Below, in pieces: positions 11,961 through 23,465 of a stretch of 64,000 nucleotides of DNA; positions within the stretch are counted from its first letter, which is position 1; each line of letters begins with the position of its first letter. Both the position numbers and the translations under genes were made by a program. The stretch comes from Ichthyophis bannanicus (lineage: Eukaryota; Chordata; Amphibia; Gymnophiona; Ichthyophiidae). Location: contig CM066047.1 of the NCBI GenBank assembly GCA_033557465.1, positions 9,378,234 through 9,442,233 of the forward strand, written 5' to 3'. The notes below the pieces were generated by a model. That model was not told the origin of the DNA and ran no database searches. It saw nothing but the letters and a program-made list of their open reading frames with translations.

Positions 11961-12983
11961 TAGTAGGTCATCCCAAGATGGATCAGATGGTGACCCAGTC
12001 CAATGCCAAAGTGTGCAAGTTGTTCAGTCACTACACTGTGCAGACTCCAAGGGTGTCGACACCCTGATTCAGTTCTGGCTAAAGCAGTGACTGCTATATG
12101 TGTTTCCTCCGTGGCTGCCTGTGGGCTGTGTACTTCACCACAAACAGTGACATGCAGACTGGGTTGTACTGGTGGCATCAGATTGGCCACGGGAGGCCAT
12201 GGTTCAGGGATCCGATGCAGCTCCTGTGGAAACCTCCTCTACAGCTTCCTACAGCCTGGGGCATGTTGCAATAGGAGACAGTCCTTCTGGATGACTTGGC
12301 ATCCTTCTCACTTACTGCTTAGCTCTTGAGATATGACGTTTAGCACATAAAAGCTATTATTCTTTCCATACTTCTAAAAGCAAGGAGGAGTTCTTCCAGC
12401 CTTGCCTACATGTGTATCTGGTATCTGTTTGAGCATTGGTGCCATCAACGTCTTAGTACTGCGAACTTAACTTCCTTGTTTGCCTTTCTTTAGGATGGCC
12501 TGGACAAGGACTTTCCCCTTTGTACCCTGAAAGGTTCAGGTGGCAGTCTTGTCATGTTTCAGGGGGTCATTGGCAGGGCAGCCTACAGCCTCTGCACCCA
12601 GCTGTGTCTCATTTCCTTCAGGGGGTACAAACTTGTGTCTCCCCCTGCATTAGTCATTCCCTTGTGGGATCTCCGCTTAGTTCTCCAGACTTTGATGTTG
12701 GAGTGCTTTGAGCCCCTGAAGCAGGCCATACTTAACAATCTGTTTCTTAAGACTGTCTTCCTGGTCTCAATCTGCTCAGCAGAACATATGTTTGAGTTGC
12801 AGGCATTATCATGAAGGGATCCTTACAGTCTTTTTCAGGGGACGTCGTGCACATTCAGCCCATCTCATCCTTTTTGCCCAAGGTGGTGCCATCCTTTCAT
12901 GTTAATCAGGTGGTCTGTCTGCCCTCCTTTTCTAAAGGACCATACAAATGGAATGACAAGGACCTTTGCCTGGTGGATGTCAG

Positions 12984-13842
12984 CAGGGCCGACCTGTCCA
13001 TAGGCGAGTTAGGTAGCCACCTAAGGCAGCCGCCCCGGGTGGGCAGTGGCTGTGGCACACATGATTGGGTGTGCCACCCCCCCCCAGCTGCAGCCGATTC
13101 TATTTGGAGGGGGAGGTGGGCATTGGCATCAGCAGTATTTCCAAAAGCATCTATTCAGGAGAGAACTTAAAACCCACTTATTCACAGAACACTTCTCAAA
13201 CACAATACAGATCACAAACCCACCTTAAATGCAGACGATCACACCGTAACCTCAACGTTGATGATTGAATCCAACAAATGTCTACCTAAGCTACCTACTC
13301 TACTACTCCTGTATATAGTTGTTTACAATTAATAATATAGTTACTCACAATCATGTTGAATGTCAATAATTTAAAAACTGTTGATTTAAAAGTTGATTTG
13401 TAAATAATTTAAAAATCTGTTCTATGTAAAACCTGTTCATGTTACACTTGTTATATGTAAACCGCTTTTTATTTAAAAGTTGATTTGTAAATAATTTAAA
13501 AATCTGTTCTATGTAAAACCTGTTCTTGTTACACTTGTTATATGTAAACCGCCTTTGATCTATGGAAGAGGCGGTATATAAGAAAGTTTTAAATAAATAA
13601 AAATAAATTTGCTTTTTTCCACCACTTTCTTTCCTGTAGCAGGCCATTTCGTTCAACACACATGGCCTGCCACAGGCAAGAAAGTGGCGGCAAAAAGGCA
13701 GCCACTTTTGGAAATTCTGCTGCTGCCGTTGCCTGCCTCCACCTCCCAAGATGGAATAAGCAGCAGTTGGGGGGGGGGGGGGGGGTTGGCAGCAAGGCCA
13801 GGGTTTCTGCCTATGGTGGCAGAAACCCTTGGGCTGGCCATG
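12984..13842. mobile_element. hAT-type element inserted in DIRS recombinase
   Basis: The 859-bp insert begins CAGGGCCGACC and ends GGCTGGCCATG. It is flanked by an exact 8-bp direct repeat GATGTCAG (12976-12983 and 13843-13850), the hAT target-duplication length. The DIRS protein frame resumes across the site. It has no transposase and carries an L2 3' fragment inside (13140-13607) plus a 17-bp G run at 13769-13785. Confidence 0.85.
13140..13607 (+). pseudogene. L2 LINE 3' end nested in hAT element
   Basis: It starts with the closing L2 coding motif (ELKTHLFTEHF), continues through an AT-rich 3' UTR and ends in the hairpin AAACCGCCTTTG...AGAGGCGGTATATAAG plus AAATAAAT repeats. An 88-bp block of the UTR is duplicated in tandem (about 13385-13466 and 13473-13552). 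Confidence 0.85.
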
Positions 13843-14359
13843 GATGTCAGGAGAGTGCTTCTCCGTTATATCAAAGTCACTAACTCCTTTCACAAGTCAG
13901 ACTGTCTATTTGTGCTTTTTGCAGGCCCAAGTAAGGGTAACGCAGCCACTAAGTCTACCATGGGGCGCTGGATCAAGGAGCCATTGTCTCAGTGTATCTA
14001 TTGCGGAACCAACCAGTTATGGAGGGTTTACTTGCGCCCTCCACTCTGGCGCAAGAGTCCTCTTGGCAGTGTGTAGCTTGGTCGCCCCTTCCGACATTTG
14101 TAGAGCAGCAACATGGGCATCACTTTCCACTTTTGTCAAGCATTTTACCACTTGGTTGTCCATGCTTGGGTGGACATGGCCTTTGACTTGGAGGTCTTGA
14201 AAGCTGTCGTGTCTTCTTCCCATCCACTGGAGTCATAGATTTGGTATATTCCACTTGTCTGGACTGGTCTAGCAGGATGCTATAGAAGCTGGCATTTTAC
14301 TTGCTAGATAATGTCCTTTCCTTGAGTCTTGCAGGACTAGTCCAGGGCTCACCCCATGA

Positions 14360-15735
14360 CCTTTTATGGTCTGGTGTGTTTCTCTGCATTTGGTCCTGTT
14401 GGCTCATATCCTCTTGACAGGCCTTCTGTACGAAGATGATCCTGTATATACTTACGTTTCAGTTGAAACTTGTTATCCTCGCTGAGGTTGTGTGCGGTCA
14501 GAGATTCTTGACCATGCATGCCCCTAGTAGCATCAAAAGCCAATTGCTTGGGTAAATATACTACCTGAAAATTTCCCATCATGAATGCAATTCTATAAGG
14601 AGCTATGTAAATTTATGTACATAAATCACATTAGTTTAGTCATCAAAACACGTAAGAGAGCAGTTATGCACATAAATCACACAGTTACAATTCTATAAAC
14701 ATGTGTGTAGCCCATCATGTGTAATTTTATTATGGGTAGGAGCCAATGAGTTTAAAGGACACTGCTAGCATCCCTGCATGCCGCCACCCCCACTGACGGA
14801 CGCGCGCAGGGTCCCCGCACCGGGCCGACCACCCGGTTACCTTTGGGCGCCGGGACCCTGCCGCGTGTCCTTTCCTTTTCTGTCTTAAAGAACAGTAATT
14901 CTTTTCTCTCTCCTGTCCTCTTCTATTTCATCTTCTTTTCTATCTTCCTCCATCTCTGCTTTCCTCTCTTGCATCTTTGTTTTCTATTTCTCTTCCTCTC
15001 CCTTCTCCGTTAAATATTTTGTTCATTTTTCCGTCCTCCTTTGCCTGGGACTGTGATTCTGAAAGAGTTCTTATTAGGCTAGTGACATATTTTAATTTTT
15101 TTCTCCTAAGTGATTCCCTGTGTACAATCACATAATCGCTGCTTTTCCTTCAGCTAGGAAATAGTGTGGAAATAGTAGGAATTAGCAGTACGTTCTTAAC
15201 TAATTTTCTTTTTCTGAGCAGGGTTGTAGGTGTTCATATAATGTCATAGTTGCTTCTGAGTTGATTTAAGAGTGATTGCCTAAAACTTTAAAATACTTAA
15301 TTATTATTACTATAATTCATTTGATATTCATTGTGATATTGTTAATACTGAGGACCTAATGTGATAGTCATACATATTTAATATGCATGCCCAGGTGAAC
15401 TCTATTATAATTTAGCAGTTAATAATGTACCAAGTTCTACTAGTGTGTGCAATCTAATTGTTTCTCATGGGTGATTCTGAGTATGTGTTGCAGCAGATGC
15501 TAGTGGAAGAGTAGTCCTCCTGCTGTTGGAAGGATGCCCCGTCTCCTGCTGTCTGCTTTGTCTTGAGTGCTTAAGTCCAGTGTTTGACTTATGTTTGGTC
15601 AGTGGAAATTGTCAAAACCTTGTTAAAACAGAGCAGTAGTGATTGCACATTCAAAAATAATTTGCAGAACATAAAGTGTAAATTGTGAATTGCACTTTGT
15701 AAATTACCAAGTGAGATGCAAAAATGCAATGTGTG
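14360..15735. other. No gene; contains GC-rich palindromic module
   Basis: No coding feature recognised. The stretch contains the module at 14806-14861, listed separately, followed by a C/T-rich region at 14870-15020. Confidence 0.5.
14806..14861. repeat. 56-bp GC-rich inverted module, copy 1
   Basis: Starts GCAGGGTCC and ends GGACCCTGC, with central CCGGTTAC. A closely similar 54-bp module sits upstream of the Ngaro-like element (28822-28875) and a degenerate one at 63779-63826. The surrounding CpG density is far above the local background. Confidence 0.7.
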
Positions 15736-15737
15736 CC

Positions 15738-15940
15738 TTTGAGTTCGTCCTGACTCCTGGTGACCCAGAAGCTCCTGGGTTTTCTTGGCAGTGTCACCGG
15801 AAGTAGATTGCCAGGCCTTTCTTCTGAGGCAACGGAGGGTTAAGTGACTTGCTCAGGGCCACAAGGATTGTTAGTGGGAATTGAACCCTGGTTGCTTGGT
15901 TACCAAGCCAGTGTTCTAACCACTAGGCTACTCCTCCATG
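15738..15940 (-). mobile_element. tRNA-derived SINE, antisense
   Basis: Reading the minus strand, GGAGGAGTAGCCTAGTGGTT (A box) is followed by a B-box-like GGTTCAATTCC, then the core complement of 'gttaagtgacttgctcaggg', and a tail ending near 15740. It is the same family as the SINE at 6588-6785. Confidence 0.8.
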
Positions 15941-16304
15941 CCACCAAGTGAGATAACAGAACAAAAATAAATTGTGAATTACTAGTACAAATCGTGAATC
16001 TCCGGGGATATTCATAGATCACAAAATTTCCATTCAGACTTCTAAGTTTTTAAAATAAGTACTTAATGAATTTACTTTGCCTTCAGCAGCTTTCAATTTC
16101 ATTAAAATATTTGCTCTTGCAGAATTGTACAGAAGGTAAACTTTAACTGGCTCCTTAGCACAAATCATCCTTAAAGTATGTGAGCTAAATTTGCAAAAAC
16201 AGCTCACATCCACAACCCTGTATTGATTCTTGGAATGGTTATACAGCTTCTAATCTCTTTTTAGTTGAAATAAGATGATGCAATGAGACAGATGTGGCAG
16301 AATC

Positions 16305-16728
16305 AGGACTAGCGCCACCATTAGTAGAACTAGGTGGTCTCTTAGAGTGCTGACCATTCAGGGGTGCCCATTGCTGCCACTGTGTCCCCCTTTTGGGACC
16401 TACAGTGGCAGCAGTAGCTCTAAACAGCCCTATGGTGCTTACCTTTAAATTTTGGTGCCATAGAGCTGCTCGCTTCTGCCCCCTCGGACCGCCTGATGCC
16501 GACTTCCTGTTTGCAAACAAGAAGTCGGCATCAGGCATTGGAGGAGGTGGTAGCAAACAACTCCATGGTGCCAAAGTTTAAAGGTAAGTACTGCAGGGTT
16601 GTTTGTGGCCATTACTGCCACTGCATGTCCCAGAGAGGGGCAGCTGCTGCAGCAATGGGTGCTATAGGGGGGTTGGGAGCACAAGGGATGAGGTTTGCCT
16701 AGGGTTCCTAATCTCCTTGCACCAGTGC
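16305..16728. mobile_element. Foldback element
   Basis: An imperfect inverted repeat covers almost the whole 424 bp. The near-perfect centre is TGATGCCGACTTCCTGTTTG facing AACAAGAAGTCGGCATCA at about 16495-16533. The outer ends (AGCGCCACCATTAG and CTAATCTCCTTGCACCAG) are complementary with mismatches. No coding capacity. Confidence 0.75.
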
Positions 16729-17855
16729 TGGCCTATTGCATGTGACCTTTAATTTGGCACAAGTATAGTTCAAGGCGAGTTATATTCAGTTCTCCATGGG
16801 CAAGCAGGATAAGTCCTCACATTTGGGTATTGTTGTGTTTAATCTGTTCCTGACTGCCTGATCGGGGGCAACAAATAAAGGGATCCTTCCTCAGCTCTTG
16901 GTCTCCTTATCTCTGGTCTTTAGAAACAAGTGAGAAGAAATGAAATGAAAATAAAACACACAGAATTATACCATAACAGTCTGCAAACCCGAGCAGTCAC
17001 CCGTAATTCCTGCCCTAGCTAGGCCATAGCACTTTCTTTTATTAGGAAAAAAAATGGCACATTGTACAATTTCGTCTTATCACTGCATCATACTTTTGCT
17101 TTACAGATTAAGCTAAACGCTACAGAGGTCATGCCAGAATGCAAATAAGGTTATTGGACATGTGGCGTAGACTTCTTCCTAGCAAAAACATCTATGACCG
17201 TATCCTTCAACCATCGCGACCCTGCACATACACAGTGGTTATGTGGGGATCTCTGACTATGGGCAGGAGGGGGCGGGTTGGGGCAGAATGGGGGCGTGGT
17301 CAGCTGCTGGGACATACACAGCATATTCACAAATGACCTGTATACATTCTCCGTGGTACTACCAGACATGCAGGTTAGTCCTACAGGAACAAAGACAGGA
17401 CTTTGATTATTTTTTTGCTCTGCCTACAATGCATCTCATAGCTCTGACTGTGACAAGTATGTATTGAGGCAGTGTATTTGCAGTCTGCAAGCCCACAAGA
17501 AACACACATACAGTACAGAGTGCAGAGGTGAGGGATGGAAATGGAACATGACAAAACGCCGTTACTGACATATGTAGCTCAGCAATAGTGTTTCTTTGGT
17601 CTATGATGATAGGTCCTCTGTGCTGCATATTGGGTCTGTAGATGTATGGATAGAACATAGGTGACTATAGGATGACATCTTGTTTGGGAAAGAAACGCAG
17701 ATCAGACTTTGTAGTCCTGGGACACAATGTCATGCTGCTATACCTTCAGTTGTATATATGTGCAGGGCATCATCTTGCCAGGTTATGTTTTCTGAGGTGC
17801 AAGTGTAAGTGTGTGTGTGTATGCGGTTTGAGTGTTACACGGGCCATGCATCAGA
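16729..17855. other. No recognisable feature
   Basis: Mixed-composition sequence with short frames only, and a (GT)n run near 17808. I recognise no repeat family or gene. Confidence 0.45.
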
Positions 17856-17856
17856 T

Positions 17857-18060
17857 TTATTTATTTATTTATTACAATTTCTTATATACCGCACTATTGT
17901 CAGCGCGGTTTACATACAACAAAATGACCATAACAAACTGTTTGGCTTCACATAGAACAGGAGAAAACAACTTGGATAAAAAGCTGCTGATTTACATAGA
18001 ACAGGAGTAATAACTTGGATAAACGGGGTATGCAAACTAAACTACTTACATATGTACAAT
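17857..18060 (-). pseudogene. L2 LINE 3' end, antisense
   Basis: An (ATTT)n run followed by CTTATATACCGC...GCGGTTTACAT is the reverse complement of an L2 terminal hairpin. Beyond it are complements of the L2 3' UTR phrase 'ctgttctatgtaaatc'. Confidence 0.75.
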
Positions 18061-18544
18061 GAGTATTGAGTATTGGGTATAACTGGTCTGTATTGCAGTT
18101 TCACTACTGTTCCATCAGCTGTAATGTATGGTTGCCATATGCACAACACTGTCAGTGAGTGCAGCAGATTGGGGATGCACATTGTCACAGTGGAGGTGTA
18201 GCCGTGAGGAGATGGGAAGGACTGGATATGTCTATCTTTGAAGAATATGGTGAGCGCGTGTCCATCTATGTGTCCAATTCCGGAATTGTGGGTGCATTTA
18301 AACCTGCGGTTGTGTAATGGAGTCTAAATCGGCCCTATCTTCCATTTGTATGTGCCTACGGGCCAGACATACATGTTGTGGAATCATGCTCCACATGTTT
18401 AAGGTCAAACTGGGCACAGACATTGCAGGAAGCTTGTCCTGATTAAGCGTGAGCAAACAAAAACATTCTGTCTACAAACATCTGCAAAATACCACCTTGG
18501 CTTCTATTACACATATTCTACTAGGTCAGGGATCTCCAACTCCA
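18061..18544. other. No gene; hAT-like terminus at right edge
   Basis: No gene. At 18532-18545 the sequence CAGGGATCTCCAACTCCAG resembles the antisense of 32225-32260 (GGACTGGAGTTGGGAACC). This suggests a hAT-type repeat into which the downstream CR1 inserted, since ACTCCAGT recurs at both CR1 borders. Confidence 0.4.
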
Positions 18545-18752
18545 GTTACAGAAACATGATTCACAGAAAACCATGATTGGGATGTAACTATACCTGGCTA
18601 TACTTTATTCAGAAAGGACAGGGTAGGAAGAAGGGGAGGAGGAGTGGCACTATATGTAAAAACTACTATTAAAGCTTTGGAATTACAGAGCTTAAAAGGG
18701 AGAGGGGAGGCATTGTGGGTTAAACGGGAAAGAGAAATCATTTTACATTGGT

Positions 18753-19268
18753 GTGATTTACAGACCTCACTCACAAGAGGAAGAGGTGGACAGAGAGTTA
18801 ATTGAAGACATGCGCAGCATTGCTAGGAAAGGGGAAGTGTTACTGATAGGAGATTTCAATATGCCAGATGTTGATTGGCATATTCCTGCTGCAGTATCAT
18901 CTAGAAGTAAGAAGATCCTGGATTCTCTACAGGGAGAACTATTCAGGCAATTGGTAACAGACCCCACACGTGAAGGGGCCATACTGGACTTGGTGCTTAC
19001 CAATGGTGAAAGTGTTTCTGATGTTGTAGTGGGAGATCATTTTGCATCCAGTGATCACCAGATGGTGTGGTTCAGTATTAGGACTAGGGCTGTTAGAATC
19101 CATTCGAAGGCAAGGATCTTAGACTTTAGGAAGACTAACTTTGCGAAGATGGGCCAATACCTCAGGGAGTTGTTAGTTGGATGGGAACAGCTGAGGGATG
19201 TAGAAAAACAGTGGGAAAAACTGAAAGGGGATATTTTAAGGGCAACCAACTTTTTGTTAAAATGGTAA
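18753..19268 (+). pseudogene. CR1-B endonuclease domain fragment
   Basis: Encodes the C-terminal half of the apurinic-like endonuclease that nicks target DNA. The metal/catalytic signatures are visible: LLIGDFNMPDVDW near residue 30 and VVGDHFASSDHQMVW near residue 91. The N-terminal catalytic part lies upstream in another frame (18560-18740: GRRGGGVALYVK-type sequence) and is incomplete. The frame ends at a shift in a T run near 19250 and the protein continues in the 19181-20251 frame. Confidence 0.85.
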
Positions 19269-20251
19269 ATAAAGGTAAAAGGAAAAGGAGACCGCTATGG
19301 TTTTCGAAAGAAGTAGCTGAAAAAGTGAAGAAAAAGAGGAAGGCCTTCATGAAATACAAGAGATCACAGAGAGAGGAAGACAGGCATCTGTATTTGGAAA
19401 AACTTAGAGAAGCTAGCAAAGTAGTCAAGAAGGCAAAGATTCAAAAGGAGGAGGAAATAGCCAATGCAATAAAATGGGGGGATAAGACATTTTTCAGATA
19501 TATTAGTGAGAAGAGGAAGGGCAAGAGTGGTATTGTCAGACTCAAGGGTGCAGGGGAGGAATATGTAGAAGCTGATAAGGATAAAGCGGAATTGCTTAAC
19601 AAATATTTTTGTTCTGTGTTCACAGATGAAGAACCAGGAGCAGGACCTCAGAAAACACCCACAAATAGGAACAGAAGCAAAGGACATCTTGAACAATTTT
19701 CAAAAGACTGTGTTCGTGAGAAACTAGCTCAACTTAAAGTAGACAAAGCGATGGGACCGGATGGGATACATCCGAGATTACTGAGGGAACTTGGGGACGT
19801 TCTAGCAGCTCCACTGACTGACCTTTTCAATGCCTCGTTTGAGTCGGGAGTGGTGTCAAAGCACTGGGGAGAGGCTCATATGGTGCCTTTACACAAAAGC
19901 GGAAGTAAGGATGTGGTTGAAAACTACAGGCCGGTTAGTTTAACTTCGGTGGTGAGTAAATTATTGGAAATGCTGCTGAAAGAGAAAATATTGGGGTTTC
20001 TGAAGTCCAGCGGATTACAGGATCCGAGGCAGCATGGATTCACCAGAGGCAGGTCTTGTCAGACAAATCTGATTGATTTCTTTGACTGGGTGACCAGGGA
20101 GTTGGACCGAGGGAGAGCCCTAGATGTGTATTTAGATTTCAGTAAAGCCTTTGACACTGTTCCTCACAGGCGACTTATAAACAAACTGAGCACCCAAGGG
20201 ATGGACCCTAAAGTTACTGCTTGGGTTAGAAATTGGTTGGGTGGGAGGTGA
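19236..20251 (+). pseudogene. CR1-B reverse transcriptase, N-terminal part
   Basis: The frame begins with a Lys/Arg-rich linker (KGKRKRRPLW, KVKKKRKAFMKYKRS) joining endonuclease and RT, then enters the RT: KAMGPDGIHPRLLREL, ENYRPVSLTSVVSKLLE, QHGFTRGRSCQTNLIDFF and LDFSKAFDTVPHRRL. It stops at a TGA near 20249 that probably arose from an Arg CGA codon. The same frame resumes immediately downstream. Confidence 0.85.
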
Positions 20252-21237
20252 CAAAGAGTACAAGTAAATGGAGCTCACTCTGAGGAGAAGGATGTTATCA
20301 GTGGTGTGCCCCAGGGATCTGTCCTTGGTCTGATTCTTTTTAACATCTTTGTTAGTGATATAGCGGAAGGGCTTTCAGGTAAGGTTTGCCTCTTTGCGGA
20401 TGATACCAAAATCTGCAGTAGAGTAGACACCCAGGAAGGGGTAGATAACATGAGGAGGGATCTAGCTAAGCTTGAAGAATGGTCTAGAATTTGGCAGCTG
20501 GGATTTAATGTTAAGAAATGTAAGGTCATGCATTTGGGCTGCAGCAATCCAAGGGAGCAATATAGTATAGGGGGTGAAGTACTTTTGTCCACTAAAGGAG
20601 AGCGGGACCTAGGCGTGGTTGTGTCTGATGATCTTAAAGTAGCTAAACAGGTAGAAAAGGCGACGGCAAAAGCTAGAAGGATGCTTGGTTGCATATGGAG
20701 AGGAATGGCTAGCAGAAAAAAGGAGGTGATAATGCCTCTGTATAAGTCTTTGGTGCGACCTCATTTGGAGTATAGTGTGCAATTCTGGAGACCGCACCTT
20801 CAAAAGGATGTGAACAGGATGGAGTCGGTGCAGAGGGTGACTACTAAAATGATTAGTGCTCTTCATTATAAAGCATATGAGGACAGACTGAAGGATCTTA
20901 ATATGTACAATTGTACACCTTAGAGGAAAGGCGGGATAGAGGTGATATGATTGAGATGTTTAAATACCTCCGTGGCATAAATGTTCAGGGAGAGAGCCTC
21001 TTTCAATTGAAAGCAAGTTCTGCTACGAGGGGACATGGGATGAGGGTGAAGGGAGATAGATTCAGGAGTGATATGCGGAAATATTTCTTTACGGAAAGAG
21101 TAGTGGATCCGTGGAATAGTCTCCCAGTGGAGGTGGTAGAGATGAGGACTGTAACTGAATTCAAAAAAGCATGGGACAAACACAGAGGATCTCTAAAGGT
21201 AAAAGGGGACTTTTGTAGTTATGGAAGGACAGACTAG
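20252..21237 (+). pseudogene. CR1-B reverse transcriptase, C-terminal part
   Basis: Continues the RT with [20 protein letters not shown], the catalytic LFADDTKICSRVDT, and thumb/C-terminal motifs RDLGVVVSDDLKVAKQ and SLVRPHLEYSVQFWRPHL. An 8-nt insertion near 20909 shifts the frame after NMY. The remainder (20911-21237: LEERRDRGDMIEMFKYL, RKYFFTERVVDPWNSLPVEV) lies in the next frame. Confidence 0.85.
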
Positions 21238-21290
21238 ATAGGCCATGTGGTCTTTTTCTGTCGTCATATTTCTATGTTTCTACTCCAGTC

Positions 21291-22995
21291 CTGGAGGCCC
21301 ACTTTGAGTCCCTTTCTACAGTGCCCCCTCTGGTTCTGTAAAGAATCACTACAAAAGAATGGTAGCTCAAACATATCCAAGTCAAAAATAAGTCTTCTGC
21401 CTCAGTGGGGAATGCTTTCCACTTCACTTCGCAGATGCCTCTTCAGAGTCCTAGGCACCACATTTGGTCCATAGGTGAATTTCATCTTGCTGGTTGGGAG
21501 AAGTCTTTATACATCTGCTTTATTTTACAATATAGAAAAAGGATTACAATCATCCTGCAAGTTACCCAAAGCCTTGTAACACTATTTGTCCTTGCTAGGT
21601 TTCAATAAGAATGTATACAGAGAAAGTAAAGCTCTACTAATTATTCTTGCAAGCACTATTTGCTGACAGTGGCCAGCTGCCCTTCATAGATCTTTCAGTA
21701 ATTCAGAGGTTTGCCCCCACAGTCACATGACATTGGTTATAACTCTAAATTCTTCAACAGCATCTCTTTTCACTATGGGCTGCGCTATGCACAACTTGGA
21801 CAGTTTCAGCAACTGTCCACCCAGGCTTCATGGCTGCATATGTATGAATAGTCTTGTTGGGATCGCTGATCTTTGCTCCTACTCAGAATCCATACATTCA
21901 GTAATATTGCAGACTTCTTTTCATTACCAGTAGTCGTCATTTTTGCCCTGTAGAATTCAGTGCATGCAATATATAAATTAAAACTCACCACAACACCCCT
22001 CTGATTCCACACAATTGCAAACAAGCACAACTACTTATACCTAATGGCAATATAGAATTGTTGAACAGGATTATCTTATCTAAAGCTAATAATACATCTA
22101 CTGTTAGCACTAAATTATACCAAATTATTTGACTATATATATATACCAAACTAGCTTGTAGCATACTTCTATCTTGCATCTACATTCCTTAATTTATTTG
22201 TTTATCTACCAAATTAAATATTAGGCCTTATGCTAATAGACATATCTCTCATCAGGTGCACAATTGTACATAGCACTAATTATGTTTGTGATTTACTCTC
22301 CAACTGCGACAATTTACAAGATATAGTTAATATTATGAATTAACTGGCAGTTTATGGCGAATAAATTAAACTCATTTCAATTGTTTACCAAACATTCTTA
22401 GTTATGTTCTCTTATCTTAGGTAATGGTTTAACTCACATTGCTTTGAATATTATCAGTAATATAACTATCTAATTGACATAAACATAGTTCACAAAGGAA
22501 GGAACATTTGCATACGGGTATCGATAGAACTAAACATTGTGCTCAAGAAAAGGTAATGTATTCATAACTATAAAACTTTTAAAGATATAAAATTTAAACC
22601 AATTAGAAATTCAATTGTACACTGGTAACAGCTTAATATTACTCTGTTACACTGTTTTCAGCACAAAACAGCATAGTTGTAAAGGATCACTTAATCTCTT
22701 GCACAAGTAAATTTATTTATATCTTGAATCTACCGCAATCAGTGATACTAATTTAGTTAATCAGTCTTGATGTTTGTGATGTTAGGAGGCAATACCTTTG
22801 TTTTACCTACTCCACTTCCAATTAATAACATCAGTTCTGCAGGGGTCATTCCATAACAACAATTGGAACACACAACATAAGAATTAAGACTACTCCTCCA
22901 ATAGACTCTTGCAAAGTAACTTAAAATAGACTGGGAGAACCACGCTGTAGTCTCTTACACTTTCATCAATGTGGATTTTCAGTTAATCTACTAAC
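21291..22995. other. Unclassified AT-rich DNA with a dispersed block
   Basis: No intact frame. A block at about 22800-22960 resembles 46690-46850 ('catcagttctgca', 'gggtcatt', 'aatagactcttg' in the same order), so it belongs to a dispersed repeat. The minus-strand translation contains a hydrophobic stretch, but I cannot assign it. Confidence 0.4.
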
Positions 22996-23159
22996 ATAAA
23001 GAAAAAACCATTATAACACAAATTAACCGGGTAGCCGGACCCAGCGCTCCCCCAACCCCCACCCCCAATTTACAACACATCATATTCCCTTTTTTCCTCC
23101 TCCTCCCCCTTCCCACAAAATGCACAGACCACCTTATTGTGGTAACAACTGGTCGCAGC

Positions 23160-23165
23160 TTTATT
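23160..23165 (-). terminator. Possible polyadenylation signal of Ngaro-like element
   Basis: AATAAA on the minus strand, about 300 bp after the hydrolase stop. A second AATAAA-like site lies near 23190. Position fits the 3' end of the element transcript. Confidence 0.35.
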
Positions 23166-23465
23166 TTCCAAACAACATATTTACAATAAACAGGAATGCA
23201 ACAAACCCCAGAGTGGAGCGATGCATCGCCAGCCATGCAACTAGCAAAGCGACCCCGCCTCTGCTCCAGCCCCGGTCCCACCACCGGCAACGTTCCAACC
23301 ACCCCTATCCAACCACCATATTACTAGCAAAAGTCTTCCAGGGGTAGTCCGGGCCGAGGGCACCCCGCCCCCTTCCCAAGTCGCCTAAGGCTCCGGACCC
23401 CGGAAACCTCCGGGATCCCACCACCGGCACAGGGAGCAATCCTTAACTGTGCTGACCCCCCGAAC

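Larger units (their letters stand above)
12000..14350 (+). pseudogene. DIRS-like element, tyrosine recombinase remnant
   Basis: DIRS elements are retrotransposons that integrate with a tyrosine recombinase. Here the recombinase is recognisable in pieces: LYPERF and the following N-terminal segment near 12520, LKTVFLVSICSAEHMFELQAL near 12745, SFLPKVVPSFHVNQVVCLPSF near 12865, then after the hAT insertion VTNSFHKSDCLFVLFAGP near 13880, and SDICRAATWASLSTFVKHF near 14092. The position normally held by the nucleophilic Tyr after TFVKH is Phe. Complementary segments near 14255 and 14330 (CTGGACTGGTCTAGCA and GCAGGACTAGTCCAGG) look like the DIRS end region. Multiple frameshifts make it dead. Confidence 0.8.
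18545..21290 (+). mobile_element. CR1 LINE, lineage B, 5'-truncated
   Basis: A non-LTR retrotransposon that copies itself by target-primed reverse transcription. This copy starts inside the endonuclease domain and runs to a complete 3' end (closing near 21285 with TCATATTTCTATGTTTCTA). An ACTCCAGT-like 8-bp repeat borders it (about 18538 and 21282), a possible target duplication. It is inactive: frameshifts near 18740 and 19240, a TGA at about 20249, and an 8-nt insertion near 20909. Fragments of this lineage occur at 890, 6245, 8885, 10600 and 32290, so it was prolific in this genome. Confidence 0.9.

Noticed and set aside
21727..22179. Short frames as a retroviral envelope remnant
   Set aside because: A hydrophobic stretch exists, but no Env or Pol motif was found; left unclassified.
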